In this document: positions 53,943 through 62,354 of the stretch, piece by piece
Layout of the letters: every line of letters begins with the position of its first letter
Numbering within the stretch: the first letter of the stretch is position 1
From: DASWIG01 sp965371445
GTDB taxonomy: Bacteria > Acidobacteriota > Thermoanaerobaculia > Multivoradales > J023
Reading direction: 5' to 3'
NCBI GenBank assembly: GCA_965371445.1
Contig: CBDUYN010000004.1
Span: 1 to 64,000, forward strand
Length of the DNA stretch: 64,000 bases
Notes under the pieces: model-generated
Databases searched by the model: none
What the model was told of the DNA's origin: nothing
Seen by the model: only the letters and a program-made list of their open reading frames with translations
Position numbers and translations under genes: made by a program

Positions 53943-54892
53943 TTGACCCACCCGTCCGTCGACGTCTCGGCCAGCTCGCGTTGCTCCTCCTCCTCGTCCC
54001 AGCGGGCGAGGATCTGGGCGTCCCGGTCGCGGCGGCGCTTGAAGGCGTAGATCGCCAGCAGCGAAATGAGTATCCAGAGCGTCGTCGAGCTGGTCAGGAA
54101 CGGTACCCATTTGTTCCAGAAGTCGAGGTGCCGGAAGTAGGACGCTTCCACCTCGGCCAGGGTGAGCCCGGTCGCGTCGTGGACGGCACCGGCGAAGCTC
54201 TTGCCCTCGGCGACGCCGTCGAGGATCAACGCCGGGGTGTCGCGGCCGTGCTCGTCGACGAGGTAGCGGACGAAAGCGCCGGCAAAGGCGTAGGCCCGGT
54301 TCGCAGAGACGCGTCCGCGATGGAATTGCTCTTCGAGGGCATCGAGAGCCGAGCCGTGTCCGCGGACCGTCCCCCAGATCAACCGGGTGCGGTCCTCCAG
54401 GCCCCAGCCGCGGGCGGCGTAGAGCGCCAGTCCCTCGTGGAACCAGCGTGGCACATGACCGCCGCGCGACGCGCGATAGATCAGGACGTGGGCCACCTCG
54501 TGGACGAGGACGTTCTCGATGCGCCGGTTCGGGTAACCCGGCACCCGGCTCGGTAAGAGCACGATGTGCCCCGAGGAAGTGGCGTAGGCCACCCCCCAGG
54601 ACGGCGCCCGCTTCGCCGCGATCGTCCCTTCGGGCACCAGGTGGACGGGGATCGGCGGTCCTGTCTCGTCGAGGCCCACGAGCTCGGCCACCTTGGCGAG
54701 CTGCTCGCGGTCGAGGCCGGCGTCGAGGCGTTCGGCGAGGGGGGCGAGCTTCTCGGTGGCGGGGAGGAATTGAAGCTCGGGGACCGTGCCGGCGGCTTGG
54801 GCCGTGCCTGGGAAGAAGAGGGCAAGGACAAGAAGGACCACGCACCGCCACCTGGGCACCCGGGGTTTCAACGGTGTCGGCGGCGCTACCAC
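53939..54892 (-). CDS. Peptidase MA-like membrane-anchored protein
   Basis: A 317-residue exported protein starting at GTG 54892, with a signal peptide (CVVLLVLALFFPGTAQA). The gluzincin motif HEVAH occurs in ENVLVHEVAHVLIY, and FHEGLALYAA gives the third ligand region. A C-terminal helix (FLTSSTTLWILISLLAIYAF) anchors it, with a charged tail in the cytoplasm. Probably a periplasm-facing metallopeptidase. Its start lies 3 bp after the amidohydrolase stop, so they are one operon. Confidence 0.85.
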   Translation of the reverse strand: MVAPPTPLKPRVPRWRCVVLLVLALFFPGTAQAAGTVPELQFLPATEKLAPLAERLDAGLDREQLAKVAELVGLDETGPPIPVHLVPEGTIAAKRAPSWGVAYATSSGHIVLLPSRVPGYPNRRIENVLVHEVAHVLIYRASRGGHVPRWFHEGLALYAARGWGLEDRTRLIWGTVRGHGSALDALEEQFHRGRVSANRAYAFAGAFVRYLVDEHGRDTPALILDGVAEGKSFAGAVHDATGLTLAEVEASYFRHLDFWNKWVPFLTSSTTLWILISLLAIYAFKRRRDRDAQILARWDEEEEQRELAETSTDGWVN

Positions 54893-54895
54893 GCC

Positions 54896-56023
54896 TCACT
54901 CCGGGAAGAGCGACTTGTCGATCCCCGGCAGGATACGAAGCGCGTTCTTGTAGTAGAGCTTCTTCAGGACCTCCTCCGGCAGGTCGAGCCCGTACATCTT
55001 CCAGAACGCGTGCCGCCGCCGGTAGTAGTCAAAGTACTCGTCGGCCGTCTCCAGCACCCGGAAGTAGACGGGGTACTCCGAGGGGTTCCAGCTGTCCTTG
55101 CCGAAGAGGACCCGGTCCTGGTGGCGGAGAAAAAACTCGCGGGCGAAGCGCGGCTGGCGTCCGAGCTCCGCCAAGACGGCGCCGATTTCCGTGTAGACGT
55201 TCGGCATCTCGTCGAGCAGCTTGCCGAGCCGTCCGAGGTCGTTGCCCATCCAGCCGAGGTGGGCGTTGACGAAGGTCGTCCCCGGGTGCTTGCGAAAAAT
55301 CGCGTGCTGCTCGCCCATGATCTCGTCCCAGGGCGGATAGAGGGCCGGGTCGCGGTAGCGGCGCGGACGCTCCATCAGCTCCTGGAGGCGTTCGTTCTCG
55401 GCGTCCTTGGGCCTCCAGAAGGGAGCCGGCTCGCCGGTGTGGATGAGCACCGGGATGGCGAGCTCGCCGCACTTCGCCCAGACCGGGTCGATGCGCGGAT
55501 GATCGACCGGGATCCGCTCGCCGGCGGCGTCGGTCAGGGTCAAGCCCAGGTTCTTGTAGATCTTGAGCCCCTGGGCGCCGTTCTTGACGTCCTCTTCGAT
55601 CTGGCGCACGGTTCGCTCGGTCCAGTCGGGGTCGTCGAAGCCGTCGAAGCTGACGTTGGTGAAGACGACGAAGCGGCCGGGAGCGTTTTGGCGCGCGTTT
55701 AGGACGGCGCGCTTCAGCTGCTCGCCGCCGCGGCCCGAGAGGTTGACCATCACCGCCATGTTGAGCTGGTCCATCTCGGCGGTGACCTCCGAGAGGTCCT
55801 GTCCTTCGCCCATCCGCCACTGGTGGTTGTGGACGTCGACGAAGGGGTAGCGGGCCCGGGTCCTGGGATGGGCCGGTACGACGAGCGTCGACGGTGGGTC
55901 GTACTCGTTGAAGGCCGGGACGTGGACGTCGCCGGCGTGCGCCTCCTGGGCCTCGGCGGCCGGTGCCACGAGGCTGAGCGTCAGGCAGAGGGCGGCGGTC
56001 AGGGTCCATCGAGCTTCTCTCAT
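54896..56023 (-). CDS. Secreted amidohydrolase (amidohydrolase-2/TIM-barrel)
   Basis: A 375-residue metal-dependent hydrolase with a signal peptide (TLTAALCLTLSLVAPAAEAQ). The barrel starts with VDVHNHQW, which gives the HxH metal ligands; later residues include the lysine in GLKIYKN, the histidines in VLIHTGEPAPF and NAHLGWMG, and the aspartate in LFGKDSW. This is the amidohydrolase-2 (ACMSD-like) pattern. The substrate is not evident. ATG 56023 follows AGAGGAGA; an in-frame start 30 codons earlier would place sequence before the signal peptide. Confidence 0.92.
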   Translation of the reverse strand: MREARWTLTAALCLTLSLVAPAAEAQEAHAGDVHVPAFNEYDPPSTLVVPAHPRTRARYPFVDVHNHQWRMGEGQDLSEVTAEMDQLNMAVMVNLSGRGGEQLKRAVLNARQNAPGRFVVFTNVSFDGFDDPDWTERTVRQIEEDVKNGAQGLKIYKNLGLTLTDAAGERIPVDHPRIDPVWAKCGELAIPVLIHTGEPAPFWRPKDAENERLQELMERPRRYRDPALYPPWDEIMGEQHAIFRKHPGTTFVNAHLGWMGNDLGRLGKLLDEMPNVYTEIGAVLAELGRQPRFAREFFLRHQDRVLFGKDSWNPSEYPVYFRVLETADEYFDYYRRRHAFWKMYGLDLPEEVLKKLYYKNALRILPGIDKSLFPE

Positions 56024-56229
56024 CTCACTAGTCTCCTCTGGGTTCGAGGCCGGTGCCTCAGAGCCTCTGATACGTGCCGTGGCGCCCCAAGGTTGATGCC
56101 TGGCGCCGCTCATGAGACGCGAACCTTGCCCTTGAATCCACGTAGAGATGAATGACCGGCGCCGGGGCCTCCCGAGAGGGAGTCGGGGCGCATCCTATCT
56201 GAGGCGGCAGCGCCTGGAGAGCCATAGAG

Positions 56230-57090
56230 ATGAGATTTCGACCGTCAAGAGCTCTGCCCTGGGTCCTCGCGGCTCTGCTGACGGCGGCCGTTCCCCTCGG
56301 CGCCGAGGAGCCGGCGCGACGCTTCCGCGGTCCCGACGGGGAGCTTCTGCCTTTCACCGACGACGAGGAGGTGCTCGACTTCCTCGCCCACGCCGAGATC
56401 GTCGCCGCGGAGGAGGTTCCGGGCGGCGTCAACGGCACCTTGAAGGTCCTCCTGGAACGCGACGGAGTCCGCGCCCACGCGGCTTTTCGCAGCGTCGAGA
56501 TGAGGAAAGACCGGGTCGAGCTGGGGGGCAGGACGATCGTCGGCTTTCACGACAGCTACCGCTACGAGGTCGCGGCCTACGAGCTGGCCCGCCTGCTGGG
56601 GTTGACCAACGTCCCGCCGGTGATCTTGCGCCGCATCGACGGCACCGACGGCTCGCTCCAGATCTGGATCGAGGACGTGATGACGGAGGGCGACAGGGAC
56701 CGCGAGGAGCTCCTGGCTCCGGACCACGAGACCTGGTACCGGCAAAAGCACCTCATGCGGCTCTTTGACCGGCTGATCTACAACTTCGACCGCAACAAGG
56801 GCAACATCCTGATCGACCGCGACTGGCGGCTGTGGATGATCGACCACACGCGGTCGTTCAACACCGCGGTCGACGTTTCGGGAATCCGCAGCGTGACGGT
56901 CTGTGAGCGGCATTTCTGGGAACGGCTGCGCTCGCTCGACGAGGAGGAGCTGCGCGAGCGGCTGGGACCTTACCTCACCCGCCGGGAGCTGCGCGCTTTC
57001 ACCAAACGGCGGCTCAAGGCGATCGTCCATGTCACGTCTTTGATCGACCGGTTCGGCCACGACGCGGTGATCTACGAGAGAGCTTCCTGA
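56230..57090 (+). CDS. Secreted FAM20/HipA-like atypical kinase
   Basis: A 286-residue exported protein (signal peptide LPWVLAALLTAAVPLGA). The core resembles PI3K-like/FAM20C/HipA kinases: RYEVAAYELARLLGL and VPPVILRRIDG for the lobe hinge, then the catalytic DRLIYNFDRNKGNIL and the metal-binding WMIDHTRSF. Length is close to the catalytic domain only. If active it would phosphorylate something in the periplasm. I have seen such proteins annotated only as hypothetical, so activity is an inference. It stands alone between an amidohydrolase operon and the SGNH cluster. Confidence 0.72.
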   Translation: MRFRPSRALPWVLAALLTAAVPLGAEEPARRFRGPDGELLPFTDDEEVLDFLAHAEIVAAEEVPGGVNGTLKVLLERDGVRAHAAFRSVEMRKDRVELGGRTIVGFHDSYRYEVAAYELARLLGLTNVPPVILRRIDGTDGSLQIWIEDVMTEGDRDREELLAPDHETWYRQKHLMRLFDRLIYNFDRNKGNILIDRDWRLWMIDHTRSFNTAVDVSGIRSVTVCERHFWERLRSLDEEELRERLGPYLTRRELRAFTKRRLKAIVHVTSLIDRFGHDAVIYERAS

Positions 57091-57094
57091 ACAT

Positions 57095-57109
57095 TCCCGA
57101 GGTTCGGGA
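57095..57109 (+). terminator. Hairpin after the kinase-like gene
   Basis: TCCCGA-GGT-TCGGGA, a perfect 6 bp stem just after the stop codon; no T-run follows. Confidence 0.5.
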
Positions 57110-57153
57110 CCTGACCATCCGATTCCGTCGGTCCAGCCCCGGTTGAAACGCGG

Positions 57154-57182
57154 TTGAAGGGCCGGGGTGATCGTGCTAAGCT
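57154..57182 (+). promoter_or_regulatory. Promoter of the SGNH-like operon, extended -10
   Basis: -35 TTGAAG (57154-57159), 17 bp spacer, extended TGC then -10 TAAGCT (57177-57182). The shape matches the promoter before the kelch gene at 62195-62224. Ribosome binding site GAGGAG precedes ATG 57293. Confidence 0.6.
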
Positions 57183-57292
57183 GCTAGTGTCTTCCAGCTT
57201 GACTCTCGCAGTCGAATCTGCGTGCTGATAACCACCGTGCCGCCGTTCGTGCGTCCCGCAAGCGGGCTTTTTGGACGAACCTGAGGAGAGCG

Positions 57293-60200
57293 ATGAAGAG
57301 GGCACTTGAGACCGAAACATTTGTCGTGCTGGGTGAGGGCCTCGCCGCTGGCGTGGGCCATTTCAGCCTGTCTGAAGACGTCCAGGAGTGGAGCTTTCCC
57401 CTCCAGATGGCGCGGCAGATGGGGACGACGCTGGCGCAGCCGGTCCTGCAGGCGCCCGGCGTCGGCAACGTCGGCTTCGAGCACCTGCCGGCCGTCGTCC
57501 CGAATCTCTTGCAGACGACGGTCCTGGAAGATTTCCCGCGGCAGGAGGCGGACCTGGGGAACCTCTCGGTCCCGGGCTTCCGCCTCGCCGACGCGCTTGG
57601 GCGCCGTCCCCGGGGGGTCCTCGTCCAGGGCGACGACGCGAAGCAGACGCTCACCAACCTGATCCTCGGCCTCCCGGGGCTGCAGGAGAAGGGCGGCAAG
57701 CTGCCGACGATGGTCGAATACGCGAAAGCGCGCCAGCCCACGTTCGCGCTCGTGGCCCTGGGCTACCAGGAGGTGCTGGAGCCGCTCGCGACCGGCCATG
57801 TCCACGACGCCGAGCCGGCGGAGCTCGCAAGCTTCGGATCCGACTACGCCAAGCTCCTCGAGGACGTCGCCGGCGAGAAGACGACCGTCCTCTTGCTGAC
57901 GATTCCGAACCCCCTCGACACGGCCTATTTCCCGAGCCTGGAATCCGCGGCGCGGATCCTGCGCACCGAGGTGCCGTTCCTGAAGGCGCAGTACGGCCTC
58001 TCGGACGGCGACCTCTTAAGCCTCGACGGCCTGATTCAGATCGGCTACGAGCTCACGGCGCGCCAGGTCTCGGGCGAGCTCGCGCAGGGATCGGTCCTCA
58101 CGCCGGGCCAGGCCGAGAGGATCACGCGCGGCGTCGACGCCTTGAACGGCGAGATCCGCGCCGCGGCGGAAAAAGCCGGCGTCCTCGTCTTCGACCTGAA
58201 CGGTTACCTCGCCAAGGTCTCGCGCGACGGCGCCGACGCCGGTGGCAAGGAGGTGAGCGGCGACTACCTGGGAGGCTTCTACCTCCTAAACGGCGTCTAC
58301 CCCGGCCGGACAGGGCACGCGCTCATCGCCAACGAGATCTTGCGCTTCTTAAACGACGAGCTCAAGTGTGGCTTTGGCGCCGTCGACGTCGCCGAGGTCC
58401 GGAAAGAAGACCCCAACACGCTCTCGAAGCTCGCCGAGACGCCGACCTACACCGACGAGTACCTCGTGGCACGCACCGCGGCGGAGCTGCCGCCGCTGCC
58501 GGCGCCGGATCCGTCGTTGCTCAACGTCGCGCCGCCTTTCGATCCGGACAAGCTCAACCTCTTCCCGATCCAGACGACCTATCCCTTCCCGCCGTTCGAC
58601 TTCGGCGGCTTCAAGCAGGCGGCGCGTTGCGTGCCCAGGAAGGGGACGCCGGCGGGCGGGCTCTCGAACCCGCGCCTCGACAAACCTCTGAAGCTTCCCG
58701 AGGACCTGGAGCAGACGCTCACCTTGAACAAGGCGGGGAGCTACTTCGGCGACGCGCTGCGCGCCGTCGACGCGCCGGACGAGACGCCCTTCTTGCCGGG
58801 CTTGCCGACCTTCGGCGCCAGCGGCAACATCTTCTTTGGCGGCCTCGCGATGAGCGACTCTCACGTCGCGGGCAAGATCCACGTCAAGTTCGCCGAGCCC
58901 GACGAGTGTAACGTCACGCGTTTTGAGATCACCCATCCCGGCGGCCTGGTGGGCGAGGACGGGGTGCTCGCGGCGCCGAAGATGTTTCGGATGCCGTCGC
59001 AGCTGAACCGCGTCTGGGACGTCCCGGGGCTCGTCTCCTCGGGCGAGCTCGACCTCAATACCGGCATCGTCACCGACTTTCGCTATTGTGTGACGTTTCT
59101 GAACACCCCGATCCTGGCGCTTTTCGGCGTCAATCCCGGGCTGCCGCCGGGACCGCTCCCCTTCGTCTTCCCGGGCTTCCCCAACGGCGGCTCGACCTGG
59201 CTGCGCTTCGAGCAGCGCGAGGACGGCAAGCTCGACCTGACGCTCGCCGCCAACATGATGCTGCCGCTCGGCAAGGACGCCGGCGGCGAACCGGTGCGCT
59301 TTCCGCTTTGCTTCGCGACGCCGGACCTCAAATGCCCGTCGATCGTGACGCGGGGCCTGGTGCTCCATCCCCACATCCACCTGACGACCAAAGGGTCGCT
59401 CGGCGAGGAGCTTTCGAGCCCGCCGGAGATCCCGGTCAACACGGTCCGGGAGCTCGTGCCTTTCGTTCGCAAGACGAATTTCGGCAACGTCTTCACCTTG
59501 AACATCGACGCGCTCGGCGGCGCCGGCACACAACGCTCGCATCTCATGGGGCGGCTGCTCGTCCAGTTCGGTCCCCGCTTCGGCGACTCGGTCTCCATGG
59601 CGGTCAACTTCCTGCCGCCCGGGGGCCTTTTGAGCAAGGAACCGAAGCCGCTTCCCTACCTGCCGCCCGGGACGGCGCGGGGCATGATCGGCTTTGACGA
59701 GCAACTGAAGTTTCCTTCCGGAGTGGTCTACGACCAGAGCAAGCTTTCCTCGTCGATGGATCCGCTCAACCTGCCGCTGGGAGCCATCCACCTGAAGACC
59801 GGCCAGGTGACCGGAGAGCTCTTGTGCCGCTCTTTCATCGTCCAGAAGCTTTTCGTCAACCTGATCCAGATCGAGCCCTGCACACCGGGCGACTCGTTCC
59901 TCTACCAGGGACCTTCGCGCTTCGACGTCGGACCTGGTGGGGAGCTCGTCTTCGCCTTCAACGGCGAGGTCTACGTCCCTTATCCCAAGGGCTTCAAATT
60001 CCCCTCGCCCTCGGAGGACGGGCGCCCGCCCTTCAAGGTGGTCGAGGAGTCGCGCCTCGATCCGTTCCTTCGTTTCGAGGCGGTCGACGGCGGCACGCCG
60101 GCGACGAACGTCCTGGAGCGCGAGACCTGGGTCAAGGAGACCTCGTCGATCGGCAAGGAGTTCTCCTACCAGTACTCGATCCCCTGCGACCCGGCGCAAA

Positions 60201-60502
60201 GCGACGCGGCGACGTTCGAGTACAAGAACCACAGCGAGGGCGACGTGCATTTCAAGATGACGCGGCTGACCTGGCTTCGGGCCACCCGGTCGCGTCACGC
60301 GAGCGTCGGAGGCGAGGAGGCCGACGTCGTCACCTTCGGCGGCTTCGGGACCTGGAGCGAGGACGAGGAGCTGCATCAGGTCTCGGTCCACATCTCGACC
60401 GCCGAGAACGCCCCCTACGTCGGCATCCAGGTCGACGGCGGCACGACCTCGAACGTCAACACCAAGCCCAAGGACGATTCGCGAAACGGGAGACCGACAT
60501 GA
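57293..60502 (+). CDS. SGNH-like protein lacking the catalytic serine, with large beta-rich C-terminal region
   Basis: A 1069-residue protein. The first 350 residues align by eye with an SGNH hydrolase: block I is FVVLGEGLAAGVG where GDSL is expected, and the last block is YPGRTGHALIANEIL with the histidine but without the usual aspartate three before. So the serine is replaced by glycine and the triad is broken. The remaining 700 residues are beta-rich, with GELDLNTGIVTDFRYCVTF, a phrase shared with the kelch protein downstream (GTLNLDTGMIEAITVNPIF). No signal peptide is visible at the N-terminus. It overlaps the next gene by 4 bp. Probably a binding or structural protein. Confidence 0.7.
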   Translation: MKRALETETFVVLGEGLAAGVGHFSLSEDVQEWSFPLQMARQMGTTLAQPVLQAPGVGNVGFEHLPAVVPNLLQTTVLEDFPRQEADLGNLSVPGFRLADALGRRPRGVLVQGDDAKQTLTNLILGLPGLQEKGGKLPTMVEYAKARQPTFALVALGYQEVLEPLATGHVHDAEPAELASFGSDYAKLLEDVAGEKTTVLLLTIPNPLDTAYFPSLESAARILRTEVPFLKAQYGLSDGDLLSLDGLIQIGYELTARQVSGELAQGSVLTPGQAERITRGVDALNGEIRAAAEKAGVLVFDLNGYLAKVSRDGADAGGKEVSGDYLGGFYLLNGVYPGRTGHALIANEILRFLNDELKCGFGAVDVAEVRKEDPNTLSKLAETPTYTDEYLVARTAAELPPLPAPDPSLLNVAPPFDPDKLNLFPIQTTYPFPPFDFGGFKQAARCVPRKGTPAGGLSNPRLDKPLKLPEDLEQTLTLNKAGSYFGDALRAVDAPDETPFLPGLPTFGASGNIFFGGLAMSDSHVAGKIHVKFAEPDECNVTRFEITHPGGLVGEDGVLAAPKMFRMPSQLNRVWDVPGLVSSGELDLNTGIVTDFRYCVTFLNTPILALFGVNPGLPPGPLPFVFPGFPNGGSTWLRFEQREDGKLDLTLAANMMLPLGKDAGGEPVRFPLCFATPDLKCPSIVTRGLVLHPHIHLTTKGSLGEELSSPPEIPVNTVRELVPFVRKTNFGNVFTLNIDALGGAGTQRSHLMGRLLVQFGPRFGDSVSMAVNFLPPGGLLSKEPKPLPYLPPGTARGMIGFDEQLKFPSGVVYDQSKLSSSMDPLNLPLGAIHLKTGQVTGELLCRSFIVQKLFVNLIQIEPCTPGDSFLYQGPSRFDVGPGGELVFAFNGEVYVPYPKGFKFPSPSEDGRPPFKVVEESRLDPFLRFEAVDGGTPATNVLERETWVKETSSIGKEFSYQYSIPCDPAQSDAATFEYKNHSEGDVHFKMTRLTWLRATRSRHASVGGEEADVVTFGGFGTWSEDEELHQVSVHISTAENAPYVGIQVDGGTTSNVNTKPKDDSRNGRPT

Positions 60503-62151
60503 GCTGGATCCAAGACGTTCAGAAGTTGGCGCAGACCTTCCTGACGTTGGACGACCTCGTCTTCGGCCAGGAGCTCGTCTCCGAGAGCCTGTCGCAGGTG
60601 GAGCTGGCAGGCCGCTCGGCCGTGGGGTCGGTGGTGGTCGGCTCGAACGTGGCGGCGCGCACCTTTCAGATCGGCATGCAGGCCGGAGCGAAGGCGACGA
60701 AGGTCGCGGCGATGAGCGTCGAGGGGTTGGTGCCGGGAGCCGGCACGGTCCGCGCTTTTGCCGACCGCCTCGACCACGGTGCCACCGAGGCGGCCGAAGA
60801 GGCGTCGCGCCTCGCGGCCTACGGCGTCGAGCTCAGCCGTGGGGGGGAGCGTCACCCCCCGGCGAACCCGGTGACCGGCGGTCCGTGGCTCGCGAAAAGC
60901 GCGCCGCGGGAGATGACGCTCGGCGCCCTCGCGGCCGAGACGGCGACTGGGCCGCTCGCCAGGATCGCCGCCCTGCCGTTCCTGCTCGGTGCCGACGGCG
61001 TGCGCGCCGCGGCGGCGACTCGCGCCGGAGAGCTGACCCGGGACGCCGGTTTCCAGGGGACGAACATGGTGATGGAGCTCCTGCCCGGCACGGGTACGTC
61101 GAGCCTCGACACGATCGAGCTGCGTGAGCTTCTCGCGGCGGTGGCGTCGGGCGCCGGCGAGGCGACCGGGCGCGACGCCGGCGGCTTTCTCGCCGCCGCG
61201 CTCCACCTCGCCGCCGGTGACGGCCAGCGGTTGCGCCGGGCGATCGACGAGGGCGTCGAGAAGATGCGCCTCCTGGCCGAGCAGCCGGAGATCGAGGAGA
61301 TCGTGCCGGGCCTGCCGCTCAACAAGCTGGTGCGCCGGCGCGCCCGGGAGATCGCCGAGAATCCGCCACGGCGCCTCGCCGCGGCGCTCGCCACGGAGGG
61401 CTACGCCGGACGCTTCTCGGCGATCCTCAGCGCGTTTCTCGAGGACTTCGACGCCATCCGGACGTTTGCCGTCAACTATCCGTTCGTCTTGAGCGTCCTT
61501 TCCACGAGCTCCGGAGCGCTCCTTGGAGCCGGCTTCTACGACGCGGGAGAGGTCGAGCGCTACGTCCGTTCCGACGCCGGCGACTCCGGTGCGGGAGGCG
61601 CTCGTCCCTGGAGCGTCACCGACTTCGAGAGCTTCGTGGGCCAGCAGGCCGTCGCCGACGAGGACGATCCCGACGCCGTCGAGGGGTTTTTCCCGGCCTC
61701 GACCGTGCGGCTCGCCCAGGACGTCTCCTTCCACTACTCGAGCCATGTCCTCGGCCGCCAAAAGGCGCTTGAGCGCCTGGAGCGGATCTTCGGCGACGAG
61801 GTACGCGAGCGCGTCGAGGCCGATCCCTCGCTCGATCCCGAGGTGATGCGCGCCGAGCGCGGCAAGGACCGCGACGGCAAGGTCCGCGACTGGCTCGGGG
61901 CCGTCCGCGACCCAGCGGAGCTTTGCCGTGTGCGCGACCGTTGTGCCGAGCAGCAGGATTCGCTGGGGAGCTTCGCCGCGTCGCCTTTTGCCTATCGTCC
62001 GGCCCAAGTCGAGGAGAGGATCGAGGTCCTCTCGACCTTCCTCAGCCTGACGGGCCAGCGGCTCGCTCTGGTCGCTCCGGGTGAGGAGGTGACGGCGCGC
62101 AGCGAGGCCCGGCAGCGCTTCGCGGACTGGGCCGGCGGCGGCCCGTCCTGA
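60499..62151 (+). CDS. Hypothetical helical protein, possibly membrane- or lipid-associated
   Basis: A 550-residue protein I do not recognise. It is alanine-rich and helical, with amphipathic stretches (GRSAVGSVVVGSNVAARTF) reminiscent of phasin-type surface proteins, and no signal peptide. It contains FHYSSHVLGRQKALERL and a charged C-terminal part. Translation is coupled to the SGNH-like gene (ATGA overlap), so the two probably work together. Small hairpin GAGCC-TGACG-GGCTC follows at 62150-62164. Confidence 0.6.
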   Translation: MSWIQDVQKLAQTFLTLDDLVFGQELVSESLSQVELAGRSAVGSVVVGSNVAARTFQIGMQAGAKATKVAAMSVEGLVPGAGTVRAFADRLDHGATEAAEEASRLAAYGVELSRGGERHPPANPVTGGPWLAKSAPREMTLGALAAETATGPLARIAALPFLLGADGVRAAAATRAGELTRDAGFQGTNMVMELLPGTGTSSLDTIELRELLAAVASGAGEATGRDAGGFLAAALHLAAGDGQRLRRAIDEGVEKMRLLAEQPEIEEIVPGLPLNKLVRRRAREIAENPPRRLAAALATEGYAGRFSAILSAFLEDFDAIRTFAVNYPFVLSVLSTSSGALLGAGFYDAGEVERYVRSDAGDSGAGGARPWSVTDFESFVGQQAVADEDDPDAVEGFFPASTVRLAQDVSFHYSSHVLGRQKALERLERIFGDEVRERVEADPSLDPEVMRAERGKDRDGKVRDWLGAVRDPAELCRVRDRCAEQQDSLGSFAASPFAYRPAQVEERIEVLSTFLSLTGQRLALVAPGEEVTARSEARQRFADWAGGGPS

Positions 62152-62194
62152 GCCTGACGGGCTCGACGGCACCTGATGAACCTCGAGAATACGG

Positions 62195-62224
62195 TTGAAA
62201 CGCCGGGGGGAGCCGTGCTATCCT
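62195..62224 (+). promoter_or_regulatory. Promoter of the kelch gene, extended -10
   Basis: -35 TTGAAA (62195-62200), 18 bp spacer, TGC then -10 TATCCT (62219-62224). The region between -35 and -10 is GCCGGGGG-rich, as at 57154-57182. The two promoters share CGGTTGAA and GTGCTA blocks at nearly the same spacing. Confidence 0.6.
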
Positions 62225-62354
62225 TCCAGGATCTTCACAACGTGACTTTCGTGCAATGGCCGACTCTGTCGGCACAAGTCCCTCGGGAGCTCCGGCGCGT
62301 CGTTTCGCGGAGCCTCCGTTTTGCCTCCCCAACCTTCTGCTGGAGAAAAACACC

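Noticed and set aside
53691..54899. Open frame covering the HExxH gene in another frame
   Set aside because: Proline/arginine-rich translation; the true frame has signal peptide, HEVAH and a C-terminal membrane helix.
58349..60391. 680-codon minus-strand frame inside the SGNH-like gene
   Set aside because: Antisense of a gene with a good ribosome binding site and promoter; no recognisable domains.
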